This document shows positions 50,928 through 59,490 of a stretch of 64,000 nt of DNA, piece by piece (position 1 is the first letter of the stretch; each line of letters starts with the position of its first letter). Origin of the DNA: a virus; the IMG/VR virus record IMGVR_UViG_3300049629_001734, positions 18,488 through 82,487 of that record; one strand, written 5' to 3'. Made by a program: the position numbers and the translations under genes. The notes below the pieces were generated by a model. That model was given only the letters and a program-made list of their open reading frames with translations, searched no databases and had not been told where the DNA came from.

Positions 50928-52385
50928 AAATTTAGAGATTAACTCTACTTTTTCGTTGATTCTTTCAAGCTCTTGAAGATAAACTTTCGATTCTTTAAGA
51001 TATTTCGAAAGTTCTTTAACCCTATCGAAGTCGGCCTTATCAAGTGCCTGATCTATCTCATCATTAAGACGAGATTGTGACCAGGTAGATGGGTCGGCTT
51101 CTTTTTGTGCTGTTTTTTGCTTGAGATCAGCTATATCATCCTGTTCTTCTCCATCCGAACTAGTAGTTGCTAGATCACCATCATCTGGATAATCACGAGT
51201 AATCCAATCTATAATACCATCTATCTGGTTTTTAGCACTTGATGCTTTATATTTAGCATCATTAAGAACAAATCTACCATTCTGGAGATCGAAACAAGAG
51301 AATATTTCTTTAACAATATCTAAAAATAATTTATCCGAATATTCTCCGCCATTATTTGGGTGTCTTGAAAGTTCGATCAATACGAACTCGACCATGTTTT
51401 CACCATCATCAATTCTTTTTGAGCTATTTTTAATACAACGTTTTGTAAATTCAATAAACATCATACGAGCAACTGGCCCATAACGAAAATCTTCAGTTTC
51501 ATCTTTGAAGGATGAGGTATACTTTTTAATATCTTGTTCTTTTTCAACATCTCCGGTGTTAGATACTGCTCTTGGACCAAGACGAATAAGTGCTTTTGAA
51601 GCTTCGTGTAGTAGCATTGTAAAATCAAGAGCTCTTACGATAATCCATATTTGTTTTGGATCTCTATTCCAATCAACGTCATTTGAACCGGCCATACCAG
51701 CTGGTTGATTCTTCATCATTCTTGCTTTATCATCACCCGGCCAAGCCCAGTCTAATTTATTTCCTAAGCGCATCGTATCGCTTGTTATTCTTTTAAATTC
51801 AGTAGCTTTATATCCGAATATTTCTTCAAGATCTTGATCGATAGTAGGATAACTATTCATTATTTCTTCTACCTCAAATCCAGCACCTTGACCGAGCATA
51901 TCAATTATTTTTTGTTTTGACACGCTATATTTGATATCTTTAGGTGTGTCAGATGATAGAGTTTTTTGCGGAAATGCCGGTTTTTCTCTCAATCTTGGAG
52001 ATTCATCAATAACATCTTTACCTTCTGGTAAGATTTGCATATCAAAGATGATTCGTCTTTTCGTGGTCGCCTCAGCTACTTCGATAAGATCTTTATATTT
52101 GTGTTGAATAATCTTTTCTGCTAACTCAGAAAGACTATTTAATCTCTCTATTTTTTCAACTTGAGTTAATTTTTTACCCCTATCGTCTTTTGACATAATA
52201 TCTTTAGCACGATCAAGTAACCCCATGAGCTCTGGTCCAAACTGACGCATTTGACTTGGATCATCGGGTGTTGTTCCTAGAGTTTCTCTAGCGTATCTTT
52301 TCGATTTTGGAATAAAATCATCTGGTAATCCTTCGATATCTTTAACATCGACTTCTTCTTTGATAAACTTTAGAAAATTCTTCAT
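50919..52385 (-). CDS. Hypothetical protein with capsid-targeting-like N-terminus
   Basis: 488 residues starting MKNFLKFIKE-E, a basic-aromatic start followed by F-I-x-E as in T4 internal proteins. The rest is helical and charged, with ARETLGTTPDDPSQMRQFGP near the start, a conserved-looking core (RLGNKLDWAWPGDDKARMM and ALDFTMLLHEASKALIRLGP, about 205-270) and a Ser/Asp/Gln-rich linker near 410-440. No enzymatic motif is recognised. It is coupled by a 4-bp overlap to the small gene 52382-52549, which starts in a similar way. Confidence 0.65.
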   Translation of the reverse strand: MKNFLKFIKEEVDVKDIEGLPDDFIPKSKRYARETLGTTPDDPSQMRQFGPELMGLLDRAKDIMSKDDRGKKLTQVEKIERLNSLSELAEKIIQHKYKDLIEVAEATTKRRIIFDMQILPEGKDVIDESPRLREKPAFPQKTLSSDTPKDIKYSVSKQKIIDMLGQGAGFEVEEIMNSYPTIDQDLEEIFGYKATEFKRITSDTMRLGNKLDWAWPGDDKARMMKNQPAGMAGSNDVDWNRDPKQIWIIVRALDFTMLLHEASKALIRLGPRAVSNTGDVEKEQDIKKYTSSFKDETEDFRYGPVARMMFIEFTKRCIKNSSKRIDDGENMVEFVLIELSRHPNNGGEYSDKLFLDIVKEIFSCFDLQNGRFVLNDAKYKASSAKNQIDGIIDWITRDYPDDGDLATTSSDGEEQDDIADLKQKTAQKEADPSTWSQSRLNDEIDQALDKADFDRVKELSKYLKESKVYLQELERINEKVELISKFKK

Positions 52386-52549
52386 CTTTTTTCAAAATAT
52401 TGATTTATCTCTCCCTTCCCTTCGTTGGAGAGTGTTTTATAGATCTCTTGTAATCTCTCTACCATCATATCTGCACCACTTTTTGTCACAGGTTTTTGTT
52501 GTGTTGTGGCAGGATCCGAGAAACTTTCGAACTTACGAATGTGCTTCAT
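52382..52549 (-). CDS. Small 55-residue protein with MKHIRKFESF start
   Basis: ATG at 52549, TGA at 52382-52384 overlapping the ATG of the next gene (ATGA). The protein starts MKHIRKFESFSDP, has a Thr/Gln stretch and a helix (MMVERLQEIYKTLSNEGKG) and ends in EKR. Support comes from the exact coupling with the downstream gene, the late-type promoter 17 nt upstream, and the N-terminus similar to the tagged proteins (especially MKFLKTFENYE at 40059). Function unknown; packaged small internal protein is one possibility. Confidence 0.65.
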   Translation of the reverse strand: MKHIRKFESFSDPATTQQKPVTKSGADMMVERLQEIYKTLSNEGKGEINQYFEKR

Positions 52550-52566
52550 AATAAACTTTTTTTAGG

Positions 52567-52576
52567 TATATATAAA
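52567..52576 (-). promoter_or_regulatory. Late-type promoter 10-mer (minus strand)
   Basis: Exact TTTATATATA on the minus strand, 17 nt before the ATG at 52549; drives the coupled pair 52549 to 50919. Confidence 0.55.
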
Positions 52577-52629
52577 AAACTAAACTTTATTATTCTTCTT
52601 CATATACTATCTACTAAACGAAAAAACTC

Positions 52630-53346
52630 ATGAAAGAAGAATTTTTAAAGTATTTACAACTGGACCACGGTATTCCGAAAGACGGTCTTCTATCCCAGGT
52701 ATCTAATATGACACCTTACATCTTAGAAGAAAGAGAGATGCGTGTTACACAAATTGATGTATTCTCCCGTCTTATGCGTGATAGGATCATCTGGTTGTCA
52801 GGTGGCGTCGATCAGCACATGGCTGATATTGTTCAAGCTCAACTACTTTTTCTTGACTCGGTTGAAAAGAAAGATATTACTCTTTATATCAACTCACCAG
52901 GTGGATCGGTTATGTGTGGATTGGGAATCATCGATGTAATGAACTATATTAAGTCTGATATTGTAACGGTGAATGTTGGTATGGCAGCGTCGATGGGAGC
53001 TGTTCTATTATCTTCGGGAACTAAAGGTAAAAGAGCTTCCCTGGTCTATTCAAAAGTAATGACCCACCAAGTAAGTCACGGTCTTTCTGGTAATGTTCAA
53101 GATACCACAATTAGTCATCTCGAATCTCATAAATATAACTATATTTTATTCAAGATTCTAGCTCAAAATTGCGGAAAAACATTCGATGAAATTTTCGAGA
53201 TTTCAAGACGAGACAGATGGTTCAACTCTGATGAAGCACAGAAATACGGTCTTATCGATGAGGTCATCAAACCAGAAGGTTCAAAATCTATTACCCAACT
53301 TTTGGAAGGTTTTGACGAATACTACAAAAAAGAAATCTCTAGGTAA
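52630..53346 (+). CDS. clpP: ClpP-like serine peptidase
   Basis: 238 residues. The catalytic triad is complete: S121 in GMAASMGA, H146 in VMTHQ and D195 in RRDRWF, spaced as in E. coli ClpP. LYINSPGGSVMCGLGIID (oxyanion strand and handle region) is also intact. The N-terminus has about 15-20 extra residues (MKEEFLKYLQLDHGI), which could change the contact with the ATPase. ClpP forms a 14-mer degradation chamber fed by ClpX or ClpA/C, which must come from the host. Together with clpS at 7355-7639 it suggests redirected proteolysis. Confidence 0.92.
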   Translation: MKEEFLKYLQLDHGIPKDGLLSQVSNMTPYILEEREMRVTQIDVFSRLMRDRIIWLSGGVDQHMADIVQAQLLFLDSVEKKDITLYINSPGGSVMCGLGIIDVMNYIKSDIVTVNVGMAASMGAVLLSSGTKGKRASLVYSKVMTHQVSHGLSGNVQDTTISHLESHKYNYILFKILAQNCGKTFDEIFEISRRDRWFNSDEAQKYGLIDEVIKPEGSKSITQLLEGFDEYYKKEISR

Positions 53347-53372
53347 AAAAAGAATCTTTTCATCTCCAAAGT

Positions 53373-53382
53373 TTTATATATA
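53373..53382 (+). promoter_or_regulatory. Late-type promoter 10-mer
   Basis: Exact TTTATATATA 22 nt upstream of the ATG at 53405. Confidence 0.55.
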
Positions 53383-53404
53383 CTAAAAATATAAAATAAA
53401 CAGG

Positions 53405-53878
53405 ATGAAAAGATTTTCTCAAGACTTACGATTTCCATCAAGACCACTACAAAAAATATTCGAACAAGACCAGAGTGTTCAAGTTGTAGAAACTAAAACA
53501 GGACCAGCTCAGTTTTTCTCTAAGATTTTTGAATCTAGAGAAATAGCACACGTATATCATCTACAGCTCAAGGGTGACATGGGTTCCTATGCTTCTCACA
53601 TAGCTCTTGGTGAATACTACGACGGAGTAGTCGATCTTCTAGATGAACTTATTGAGGTTTATCAAGGTCAATACGATATCGTTCAAGGTTATAATATAAT
53701 TGATACGACTTCTACTCAAAATCAAGATAAACTAGAATATTTCAGTAGTGTAGTGGATTATCTTAAAAATTCAAGATATACCTTACTAAGTCAAGATGAT
53801 CCACATTATCAAGCTATAATTGATGAGATTATTAATCTATTATACAGACTTATCTATAAATTAAGATTTTTGAAGTAG
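53405..53878 (+). CDS. Ferritin/Dps-like helical protein (tentative)
   Basis: 157 residues. Four long helices with REIAHVYHLQLKGDMGSYASHIALGEYYDGVVDLLDELIEVYQG (given here in parts: REIAHVYHLQ, SYASHIALGEYYDG, LLDELIEVYQG) and YQAIIDEIINLLYRLIYKL. The spacing of His and Glu (H-x-x-H ... H ... E ... D/E-E) and bundle shape recall Dps/ferritin-like proteins found in large phages. Such proteins bind iron or DNA. The metal site is not certain, so the family call is moderate. First in a single-gene unit with a late-type promoter. Confidence 0.5.
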   Translation: MKRFSQDLRFPSRPLQKIFEQDQSVQVVETKTGPAQFFSKIFESREIAHVYHLQLKGDMGSYASHIALGEYYDGVVDLLDELIEVYQGQYDIVQGYNIIDTTSTQNQDKLEYFSSVVDYLKNSRYTLLSQDDPHYQAIIDEIINLLYRLIYKLRFLK

Positions 53879-53907
53879 ATTTTTATTCCTTCCAAAAATA
53901 GTAAAAT

Positions 53908-53917
53908 TTTATATATA
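53908..53917 (+). promoter_or_regulatory. Late-type promoter 10-mer, 5 nt from the ATG
   Basis: Exact TTTATATATA ending 5 nt before the ATG at 53923, the same spacing as at 7690. Near-leaderless mRNA predicted. Confidence 0.6.
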
Positions 53918-53922
53918 TTTTA

Positions 53923-56400
53923 ATGATAAAATTTTACTCGTCCAGACTTCTCAATAAAGTAGAAAAAACTACAATATCTGGAGTAGCCAAAACTTCTTTT
54001 TTTACAGAAATATCTACGGGTGTTTCTCCTGGAACCAGAATGTTTATTCTGAACGGTAACTACGACTCGAATGATTTCATTCGTAAAAGTAGATATGGTA
54101 AATTTGTGGATGGTTATCGAGTATTGAGAAGTGAAGCCAATAAACTTACACTTGATATAGATTGGACCGGGCTTCCACCAACGGGTGACGCACTATCCGG
54201 AAATTCTATCAACATCTGGGTTGTAAGAACAAAATCAGAGTTTGATTATTTGGATAGTATTCTTGTGGATCTATACGATACGAGATGTTCAAAATTTGAA
54301 TATCGTATTACTTCTAATGTTATCTATACTGAGAACTTAGTGTTTACCAATCAGTTTTTTATTAAAGGTTTCTGGGCAAAAGATGGTAATACTTGGAAAC
54401 TTATATCAACACATTTCGATCAAGGTTTTATTAACTATTTCTTACCAAAATGGACCGATTATGGATATTCTACGAACTATAAAATAAAGATAAGAAATCA
54501 TGGTTTTGTTTATAAAAATCAAGAGTTTATTAAAGGAGCTACCTACTTTTTCAACAATCCTGTTTGGCTTTATGATATACAAGTAGCAAATTCTTTTATA
54601 TCTCGTCTTAATTTTAGAGATGGTCTTTTCAAGGGAACTTTCAAAGACGGATTATTTGGTAGCAACGAGAAAAAGTTACTTTTCGAAGCTAAATGGATGT
54701 CGGGTATTACCATCAACTCACAAATAAAAGATTCACAAATAAGAACTAAATCTCAAGTAGGTGAAAATGTTACACTTGGGTTTGTTCAAGATAACATTAT
54801 TAACTTCTTTTCTGATAAGAGTAACAACGATAGTTATGGTCTTAGTTACTTTTTTGATTCAACAATTGAAAGTGCTCAGATTTATGCTGGTAATTTCATC
54901 AATTGTAACTTTGCTTGTGATCTAAATCCTGAAGTTACAGATATCATACCTACAACAACTACCAATTGTCTTCAATACGGCAATTGTTGTACTACAACAA
55001 CTACAACTACTTCTACATCAACCACTTCTACTACAACACTCTGTCCGTGTTGCGATCCAACACCATCGGTAACACAAACAAATACACAATCACCAACAAT
55101 TTCACTCACCCCAACTATCACACCAACAAATACTGGAACACCAACAAATACCGAAACACCAACCGAAACACCTACAAATACATCAACCAATACGGAAACT
55201 CCCACAAACACTTCAACTCAGACAACTACACCAACAATTACCGATACTCCTACGCAAACTCCAACCGAAACACCCACATCTACAATAACAGTTACAAATA
55301 CTGAAACACCAGGTACGTCACCATCTGAAACCCCTACCGAAACTCCGACTGAAACTCCTACACCAACACACACAAATACCGAAACTCCTACAAACACACC
55401 CACTGTTACACCAACAATCTCTTATTATTTTTACTTTCTTTTAGACTGTGATTTGAGTAATAATAAAATAGGTAGAAGTATTTCAAGTAGTCTAACCGGA
55501 ACTTACAATGTCTCACCTAACAAGTGCTATCAAATAGCAGGAATAGATTTAGGCCCTTCTTGGGATTATGATCTAGACATCTCAACCTCTGTTGCAAATT
55601 GTTCTGATATTTTGTGTATCCCTGTTACACCGACACAAACACCTACACCAACAATTACCGATACTCCTACCGAGACCCCAACTCAAACACCAACCAATAC
55701 TGAAACACCAACCGAAACTCCAACGGAGACCCCAATCGAAACACCAACCGAAACACCTACACCAACAATTACTGATACTCCTACCGAGACTCCAACTCAA
55801 ACCTCAACCAGTACAGAGACACCAACAAATACCGAAACACCGGGTGCGTCACCATCCGAAACCCCTACTGAAACACCTACGCCGACAAATACCGATACTC
55901 CTACGGAGACACCAACTCAAACACAAACACAGACACCTACTGAAACACCTATACCGACAAATACCGAAACACCAACCGAAACTCCTACGGAGACACCTAC
56001 TGAAACACCAACTGAAACACCAACCAATACCGAAACACCAACTGAAACTCCTACGGAGACACCTACTGAAACACCAACTGAAACACCAACCAATACCGAA
56101 ACACCAACTGAAACTCCTACGGAGACACCTACTGAAACACCAACTCAAACACCAACCAATACCGAAACACCGACTGAAACTCCTACGGAGACACCTACTG
56201 AAACACCAACTGAAACACCAACACAGACACCTACTGAAACATCTACACCAACACCTACACCAACACAGACACCTACTGAAACATCCACACCAACACCTAC
56301 ACCAACAATAACACCAACTGAGACTGAAACATTTTTCTTATTACAAGAAAATCTATCCACACTACTCCAGGAAAATGGTTCAAGAATACTAATCAATTGA
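53923..56400 (+). CDS. Tail-fibre/adhesin with two long Thr/Pro linkers
   Basis: 825 residues. Residues 1-345 are beta-rich and presumably attach to the virion; they include short MORN-like repeats (FRDGLFKGTFKDGLFG). A TTTTTT segment with CPCC (about 345-375) leads to linker 1 (about 379-499), a small Cys-containing domain (about 501-566), linker 2 (about 567-801, with the 66-bp DNA repeat) and a short C-terminal tail (FFLLQENLSTLLQENG). No N-module as in the 24182 group, but the same linker style and Thr/Cys boundary. Host-adhesion role inferred. Confidence 0.78.
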   Translation: MIKFYSSRLLNKVEKTTISGVAKTSFFTEISTGVSPGTRMFILNGNYDSNDFIRKSRYGKFVDGYRVLRSEANKLTLDIDWTGLPPTGDALSGNSINIWVVRTKSEFDYLDSILVDLYDTRCSKFEYRITSNVIYTENLVFTNQFFIKGFWAKDGNTWKLISTHFDQGFINYFLPKWTDYGYSTNYKIKIRNHGFVYKNQEFIKGATYFFNNPVWLYDIQVANSFISRLNFRDGLFKGTFKDGLFGSNEKKLLFEAKWMSGITINSQIKDSQIRTKSQVGENVTLGFVQDNIINFFSDKSNNDSYGLSYFFDSTIESAQIYAGNFINCNFACDLNPEVTDIIPTTTTNCLQYGNCCTTTTTTTSTSTTSTTTLCPCCDPTPSVTQTNTQSPTISLTPTITPTNTGTPTNTETPTETPTNTSTNTETPTNTSTQTTTPTITDTPTQTPTETPTSTITVTNTETPGTSPSETPTETPTETPTPTHTNTETPTNTPTVTPTISYYFYFLLDCDLSNNKIGRSISSSLTGTYNVSPNKCYQIAGIDLGPSWDYDLDISTSVANCSDILCIPVTPTQTPTPTITDTPTETPTQTPTNTETPTETPTETPIETPTETPTPTITDTPTETPTQTSTSTETPTNTETPGASPSETPTETPTPTNTDTPTETPTQTQTQTPTETPIPTNTETPTETPTETPTETPTETPTNTETPTETPTETPTETPTETPTNTETPTETPTETPTETPTQTPTNTETPTETPTETPTETPTETPTQTPTETSTPTPTPTQTPTETSTPTPTPTITPTETETFFLLQENLSTLLQENGSRILIN
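55960..56223. repeat. 66-bp tandem repeat, 4 copies
   Basis: Units start at 55960, 56026, 56092 and 56158, near-identical with a few base changes (CCAACC/CCAACT, GAA/CAA). Each encodes 22 residues of TETP-type linker beginning NTETPTETP. In frame, so copy number can vary without breaking the gene. Confidence 0.92.
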
Positions 56401-56482
56401 GAATAATCTAAATTTATGATAAATTCAATAGTTCATCCCCACAAAATATACAATAATCTCCTAAATAAAATTATAAAATCCT

Positions 56483-57166
56483 ATGAGAAGAACTTACATA
56501 TCACCTGAATTCACTTACGAACAAGTTCCAGGAACTCTCAATATGAAGGAGACTCGATTTTTCCAAGGATCGAAAATGATGGAAATAGAAGATACCATTT
56601 CTATTTCAGAAGATACTATCTATTGGTATCAGAACTCACAAAAAGAGCAAATAAATCCTATTTCAGAGGCTTCTACGAATCCTGTAGGTGTTAATTTAGT
56701 TGAGATCAAGCAAACAAATAGTAAACTATATCTACAGACAAATCAATCACCTTTAGCTATTGAAAGTAACGCTAGATGGGTTCTAGAAATTGAGTGGCGT
56801 GAGATATTGATACAATATATCTTTGCTAGAATAAAAGAATCCAGAACTTTCGAAGGTGTTACTGCTAGAGATACTCTTCGTCAAAATGTTGATCTTTCTA
56901 TAAGAGATTATATAAACTTTAATATCTTATCAAGATACGAGCTTTCAGAAAATTTATTTTGGACCAGATACTTAAAGATTTTAGATACCGGAAGACTACA
57001 ATACGATAATCTCTATGATAGAACTACAAAACTTGAGATGTTTAAGAACCGTCAATTTTCAACACGCATATCTGAAGGAAAGCTCTTTATTGAGTTTAAC
57101 CAACAACAACCAGCACTTGACTGGGTTTTTGATTATTATTATACCTTAAACTTTAGAAAAATCTAA
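56483..57166 (+). CDS. Hypothetical structural-type protein, 227 aa
   Basis: Beta-rich N-terminus (MRRTYISPEFTYEQVPGTLN, about 1-100) and a helical second half (about 105-190, IFARIKESRTFEGVTARDTL) ending in strands (FSTRISEGKLFIEFNQ). The ATG of the next gene overlaps the stop (TAATG). Placed downstream of a fibre gene, it could be a tail or neck component. No family recognised. Confidence 0.6.
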   Translation: MRRTYISPEFTYEQVPGTLNMKETRFFQGSKMMEIEDTISISEDTIYWYQNSQKEQINPISEASTNPVGVNLVEIKQTNSKLYLQTNQSPLAIESNARWVLEIEWREILIQYIFARIKESRTFEGVTARDTLRQNVDLSIRDYINFNILSRYELSENLFWTRYLKILDTGRLQYDNLYDRTTKLEMFKNRQFSTRISEGKLFIEFNQQQPALDWVFDYYYTLNFRKI

Positions 57167-57531
57167 TGAAAAATAAAGCACATAAAAACCTAGCACATAT
57201 TATTCACTCTTTTGGATTTAGACCAAATCTTTTAGCTAAATATTTCCTAGACAACGATGTCTTAAAACCAGCTTTTCTGAAAGTATTAGAGGAAGGGGAC
57301 TATTCAGATCTTGAAAAATCAGCACCGGTTTTTTCACATTTCTCACAAATTAGGGATTATTATAATGATGTGTTGAAAACCATCGATCTAAATTTGGACG
57401 ATGAAAACTTAGCACACAAGCTAAATGAAAAGCTTGATGAACTTATTCTTCAGGAGAGATACGAAGAAGCTATTGCTATTCGAGATTTCATGACTATAAA
57501 AAAAATACCTAGAAAATCGTCTGGATTCTGA
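57166..57531 (+). CDS. Small helical protein with UVR motif
   Basis: 121 residues. The C-terminal segment LNEKLDELILQERYEEAIAI followed by RD (about 86-107) fits the UVR helical hairpin found in UvrB, UvrC, ClpC and McsA, where it mediates protein-protein contact. The N-terminal part is also helical. Given the phage-encoded ClpP and ClpS, contact with a host ClpC-type ATPase is one idea; contact with Uvr proteins is another. Coupled to the previous gene by a TAATG overlap. Confidence 0.6.
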   Translation: MKNKAHKNLAHIIHSFGFRPNLLAKYFLDNDVLKPAFLKVLEEGDYSDLEKSAPVFSHFSQIRDYYNDVLKTIDLNLDDENLAHKLNEKLDELILQERYEEAIAIRDFMTIKKIPRKSSGF

Positions 57532-57575
57532 ACTTTTTTTCACCTCTCTCTATAAAGAGAGTTAAACAACAAATA

Positions 57576-58649
57576 ATGACAGACCATTTAATCGATACAC
57601 AAGATCCTTTTGAAGAATATTCATTTATTACTAAAAAGACAAAAAAACTTTCTCCTTACCAAAAACAATTTCTGAGTCTTTACGAATCAGAAAGTGTTAG
57701 ATTTCCGAAAATCGGAACTATTTATTCCCTGAAATATTTGGGAAGAACCAAAAAAGATCACCTTTTCGACGGTGGATTCAAAGACTTTGTTATGGTCGAA
57801 GCCAGACAAGTTGAAAATAAATACCTCGAAAACACCGAAATCGGACAAGATGTTGATGTTCTTGTTCTTGATGTAGTTGAAACTCCTTTCACTATCCGTG
57901 GATCGATTTCAGCTATCTACGAAAGTAGAGTACAAAGAGAACTAGTTCAACTCTCTGAAGATGATTTCATTGTTGGACTTATTAAGGAATCTTCTCCAGC
58001 TGGCTACAAAGTAGCTTTCTCTTACGGTGGTGTTACACTTACTGGATTCATGCCAAATACCCTAGCTGGTATGAATAAACTCTCGAACCCAGAGAGTATT
58101 GTAGGAAAAACACTTGAGCTTGGCGTTGAATCTTTTTCAAGAGAAGAGGGAACTTATATTGTTTCGAGAAGGAAATACCTTTATACATTGGTTCCTGAAA
58201 TGATGAAAAAACTTCAACTCAATGTAGCTTATCGTGGTATTGTTACTGGAACTACTGATTTTGGAATTTTTGTTGAGTGGTGGGACTGCCTAACCGGTAT
58301 GATTCACAAAACAAACATGAACCCAGATTATAAGATGTCCCAAATCCATCCAGGTATGGCTATTGAGTTCTACATCAAAGAGGTGATTAAAGATAAGATT
58401 ATACTTACTCAAATCTTGAAAGCTTCTCTTTGGGATGAAATCAAAGTAGGTATGGTTCTTCGTGGTAGGGTTAAAGAAAACAAAAACTTCGGAACACTCG
58501 TTGCTTTTGATGAAGAAACAGTGGGTCTAGTTCATAACTCAGAGATAGAAAAACATTCTCTGAAATTTACACCAGACACCGAAGCTGACGTGAAGATAAT
58601 CGCTATTGATAGACTCAATAGAAAGATTTTCCTCTCGGTTCCTCGATAG
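57576..58649 (+). CDS. S1-domain RNA-binding protein (ribosomal protein S1-like)
   Basis: 357 residues with about four S1 (OB-fold) domains: roughly 40-110 (diverged), 128-200 (IVGLIKESSPAGYKVAFSYG), 214-290 (YRGIVTGTTDFGIFVEWWDC, TGMIHKTNM) and 289-357 (VLRGRVKENKNFGTLVAF, VGLVHNSEI). Bacterial S1 has six and brings mRNA to the 30S subunit. In a host group with few Shine-Dalgarno leaders, a phage S1-like protein could favour phage mRNAs. A small hairpin (CTCTCT-ATAA-AGAGAG, 57546-57561) lies in its leader. A terminator follows. Confidence 0.88.
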   Translation: MTDHLIDTQDPFEEYSFITKKTKKLSPYQKQFLSLYESESVRFPKIGTIYSLKYLGRTKKDHLFDGGFKDFVMVEARQVENKYLENTEIGQDVDVLVLDVVETPFTIRGSISAIYESRVQRELVQLSEDDFIVGLIKESSPAGYKVAFSYGGVTLTGFMPNTLAGMNKLSNPESIVGKTLELGVESFSREEGTYIVSRRKYLYTLVPEMMKKLQLNVAYRGIVTGTTDFGIFVEWWDCLTGMIHKTNMNPDYKMSQIHPGMAIEFYIKEVIKDKIILTQILKASLWDEIKVGMVLRGRVKENKNFGTLVAFDEETVGLVHNSEIEKHSLKFTPDTEADVKIIAIDRLNRKIFLSVPR

Positions 58650-58690
58650 GTATAAATGTGGTAGAAGGCATAATCTTTACGAGGTTCTAA

Positions 58691-58724
58691 AAGTAGATAG
58701 TCAAAAGCTATCTACTTTTTTTTT
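58691..58724. terminator. Strong terminator, overlaps convergent stop
   Basis: Perfect 10-bp stem AAGTAGATAG / CTATCTACTT with a 7-nt loop (TCAAAAG), then eight T. It ends the S1-like gene and covers the stop region of the convergent gene (58723). A preceding A-run allows use in both directions. Confidence 0.92.
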
Positions 58725-59439
58725 ACAATCTAAGTAGTCTTTCGAGCTCTATATGTTTAATAAGATCAAAATCTGAAGCTGTAAGATCCAGTTTAGGTTC
58801 AATTTTTTCGATAGCCCAGTCCATCACTGAAAGGTTATTTCTTTTTGGATCAAGTAGTGACTTACAAGTAGCTTCGAGTAAGATTTTCATCTTTACCTCT
58901 TGAGAGTTTCTATCAAATTTACGTATATGACGTTGAACTCGCATATCAGGCACTTTTTCATCAAATAGATTACTCAACTGAATCTCGCGAAGCTCTTGCT
59001 GGGTAGCTCTACGAAAAGCGCCAATCGCGAGCCACCTTTGATAACCTTCTATTTTGACCTTCACATCAAACCATCTACCTGATGAACCACGTTGAACTTT
59101 ATTAACTTCTAGAATCTTGTAAAACTCACCACGTCGAAGGTATTTAGAAGACTCCCTTTCACAAACTAAAATCTCACCTCGAGTAAGTTGTTCGGGATTT
59201 TCAACCCAGGTTTTATAATCACTACCTACTCCATATCCAGAGGCTGTCCAGTTTGTTACCGGGATGGGATTTCCATTCTCAAGTGTGAAATATTCAGGCA
59301 AGTAGTGACCTAGAGATTTAATAACTACGTAAGGTCTAAAAAAACGATTGGTGTTTCCACTAACCATAACGGTTTTAACGCATTCGTAAGTTGCTCCTTT
59401 GACTAGACTTCGGTTTGCCTTTACACATTTCAAGTTCAT
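58723..59439 (-). CDS. Hypothetical protein with two SH3-like beta barrels
   Basis: 238 residues. Two small barrel-like segments begin with (V/R)-K/R-G-x-x-Y (LVKGATYECVKTVM near 12-25 and LRRGEFYKILEVNK near 101-114) and contain aromatic strands; the C-terminal third is helical (SQEVKMKILLEATCKSLLD and after). A -7-like TATATTTG occurs upstream on the minus strand (59456-59463), without a well-spaced -33 box. Function unknown; barrels of this kind often bind protein or nucleic acid. Confidence 0.65.
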   Translation of the reverse strand: MNLKCVKANRSLVKGATYECVKTVMVSGNTNRFFRPYVVIKSLGHYLPEYFTLENGNPIPVTNWTASGYGVGSDYKTWVENPEQLTRGEILVCERESSKYLRRGEFYKILEVNKVQRGSSGRWFDVKVKIEGYQRWLAIGAFRRATQQELREIQLSNLFDEKVPDMRVQRHIRKFDRNSQEVKMKILLEATCKSLLDPKRNNLSVMDWAIEKIEPKLDLTASDFDLIKHIELERLLRL

Positions 59440-59480
59440 AGATTACTTTTTTTTACAAATATACGAAAAACTTTTCAGAG

Positions 59481-59490
59481 TTTATATATA
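59481..59490 (+). promoter_or_regulatory. Late-type promoter 10-mer before greA
   Basis: Exact TTTATATATA 12 nt upstream of the ATG at 59503. Confidence 0.55.

Noticed and set aside
53923-56400. Possible amplification artefact of the repeat region
   Set aside because: Repeat copies differ at several positions and keep the frame, and similar linkers occur in four other proteins, so they look real; the exact copy number could still be mis-assembled.
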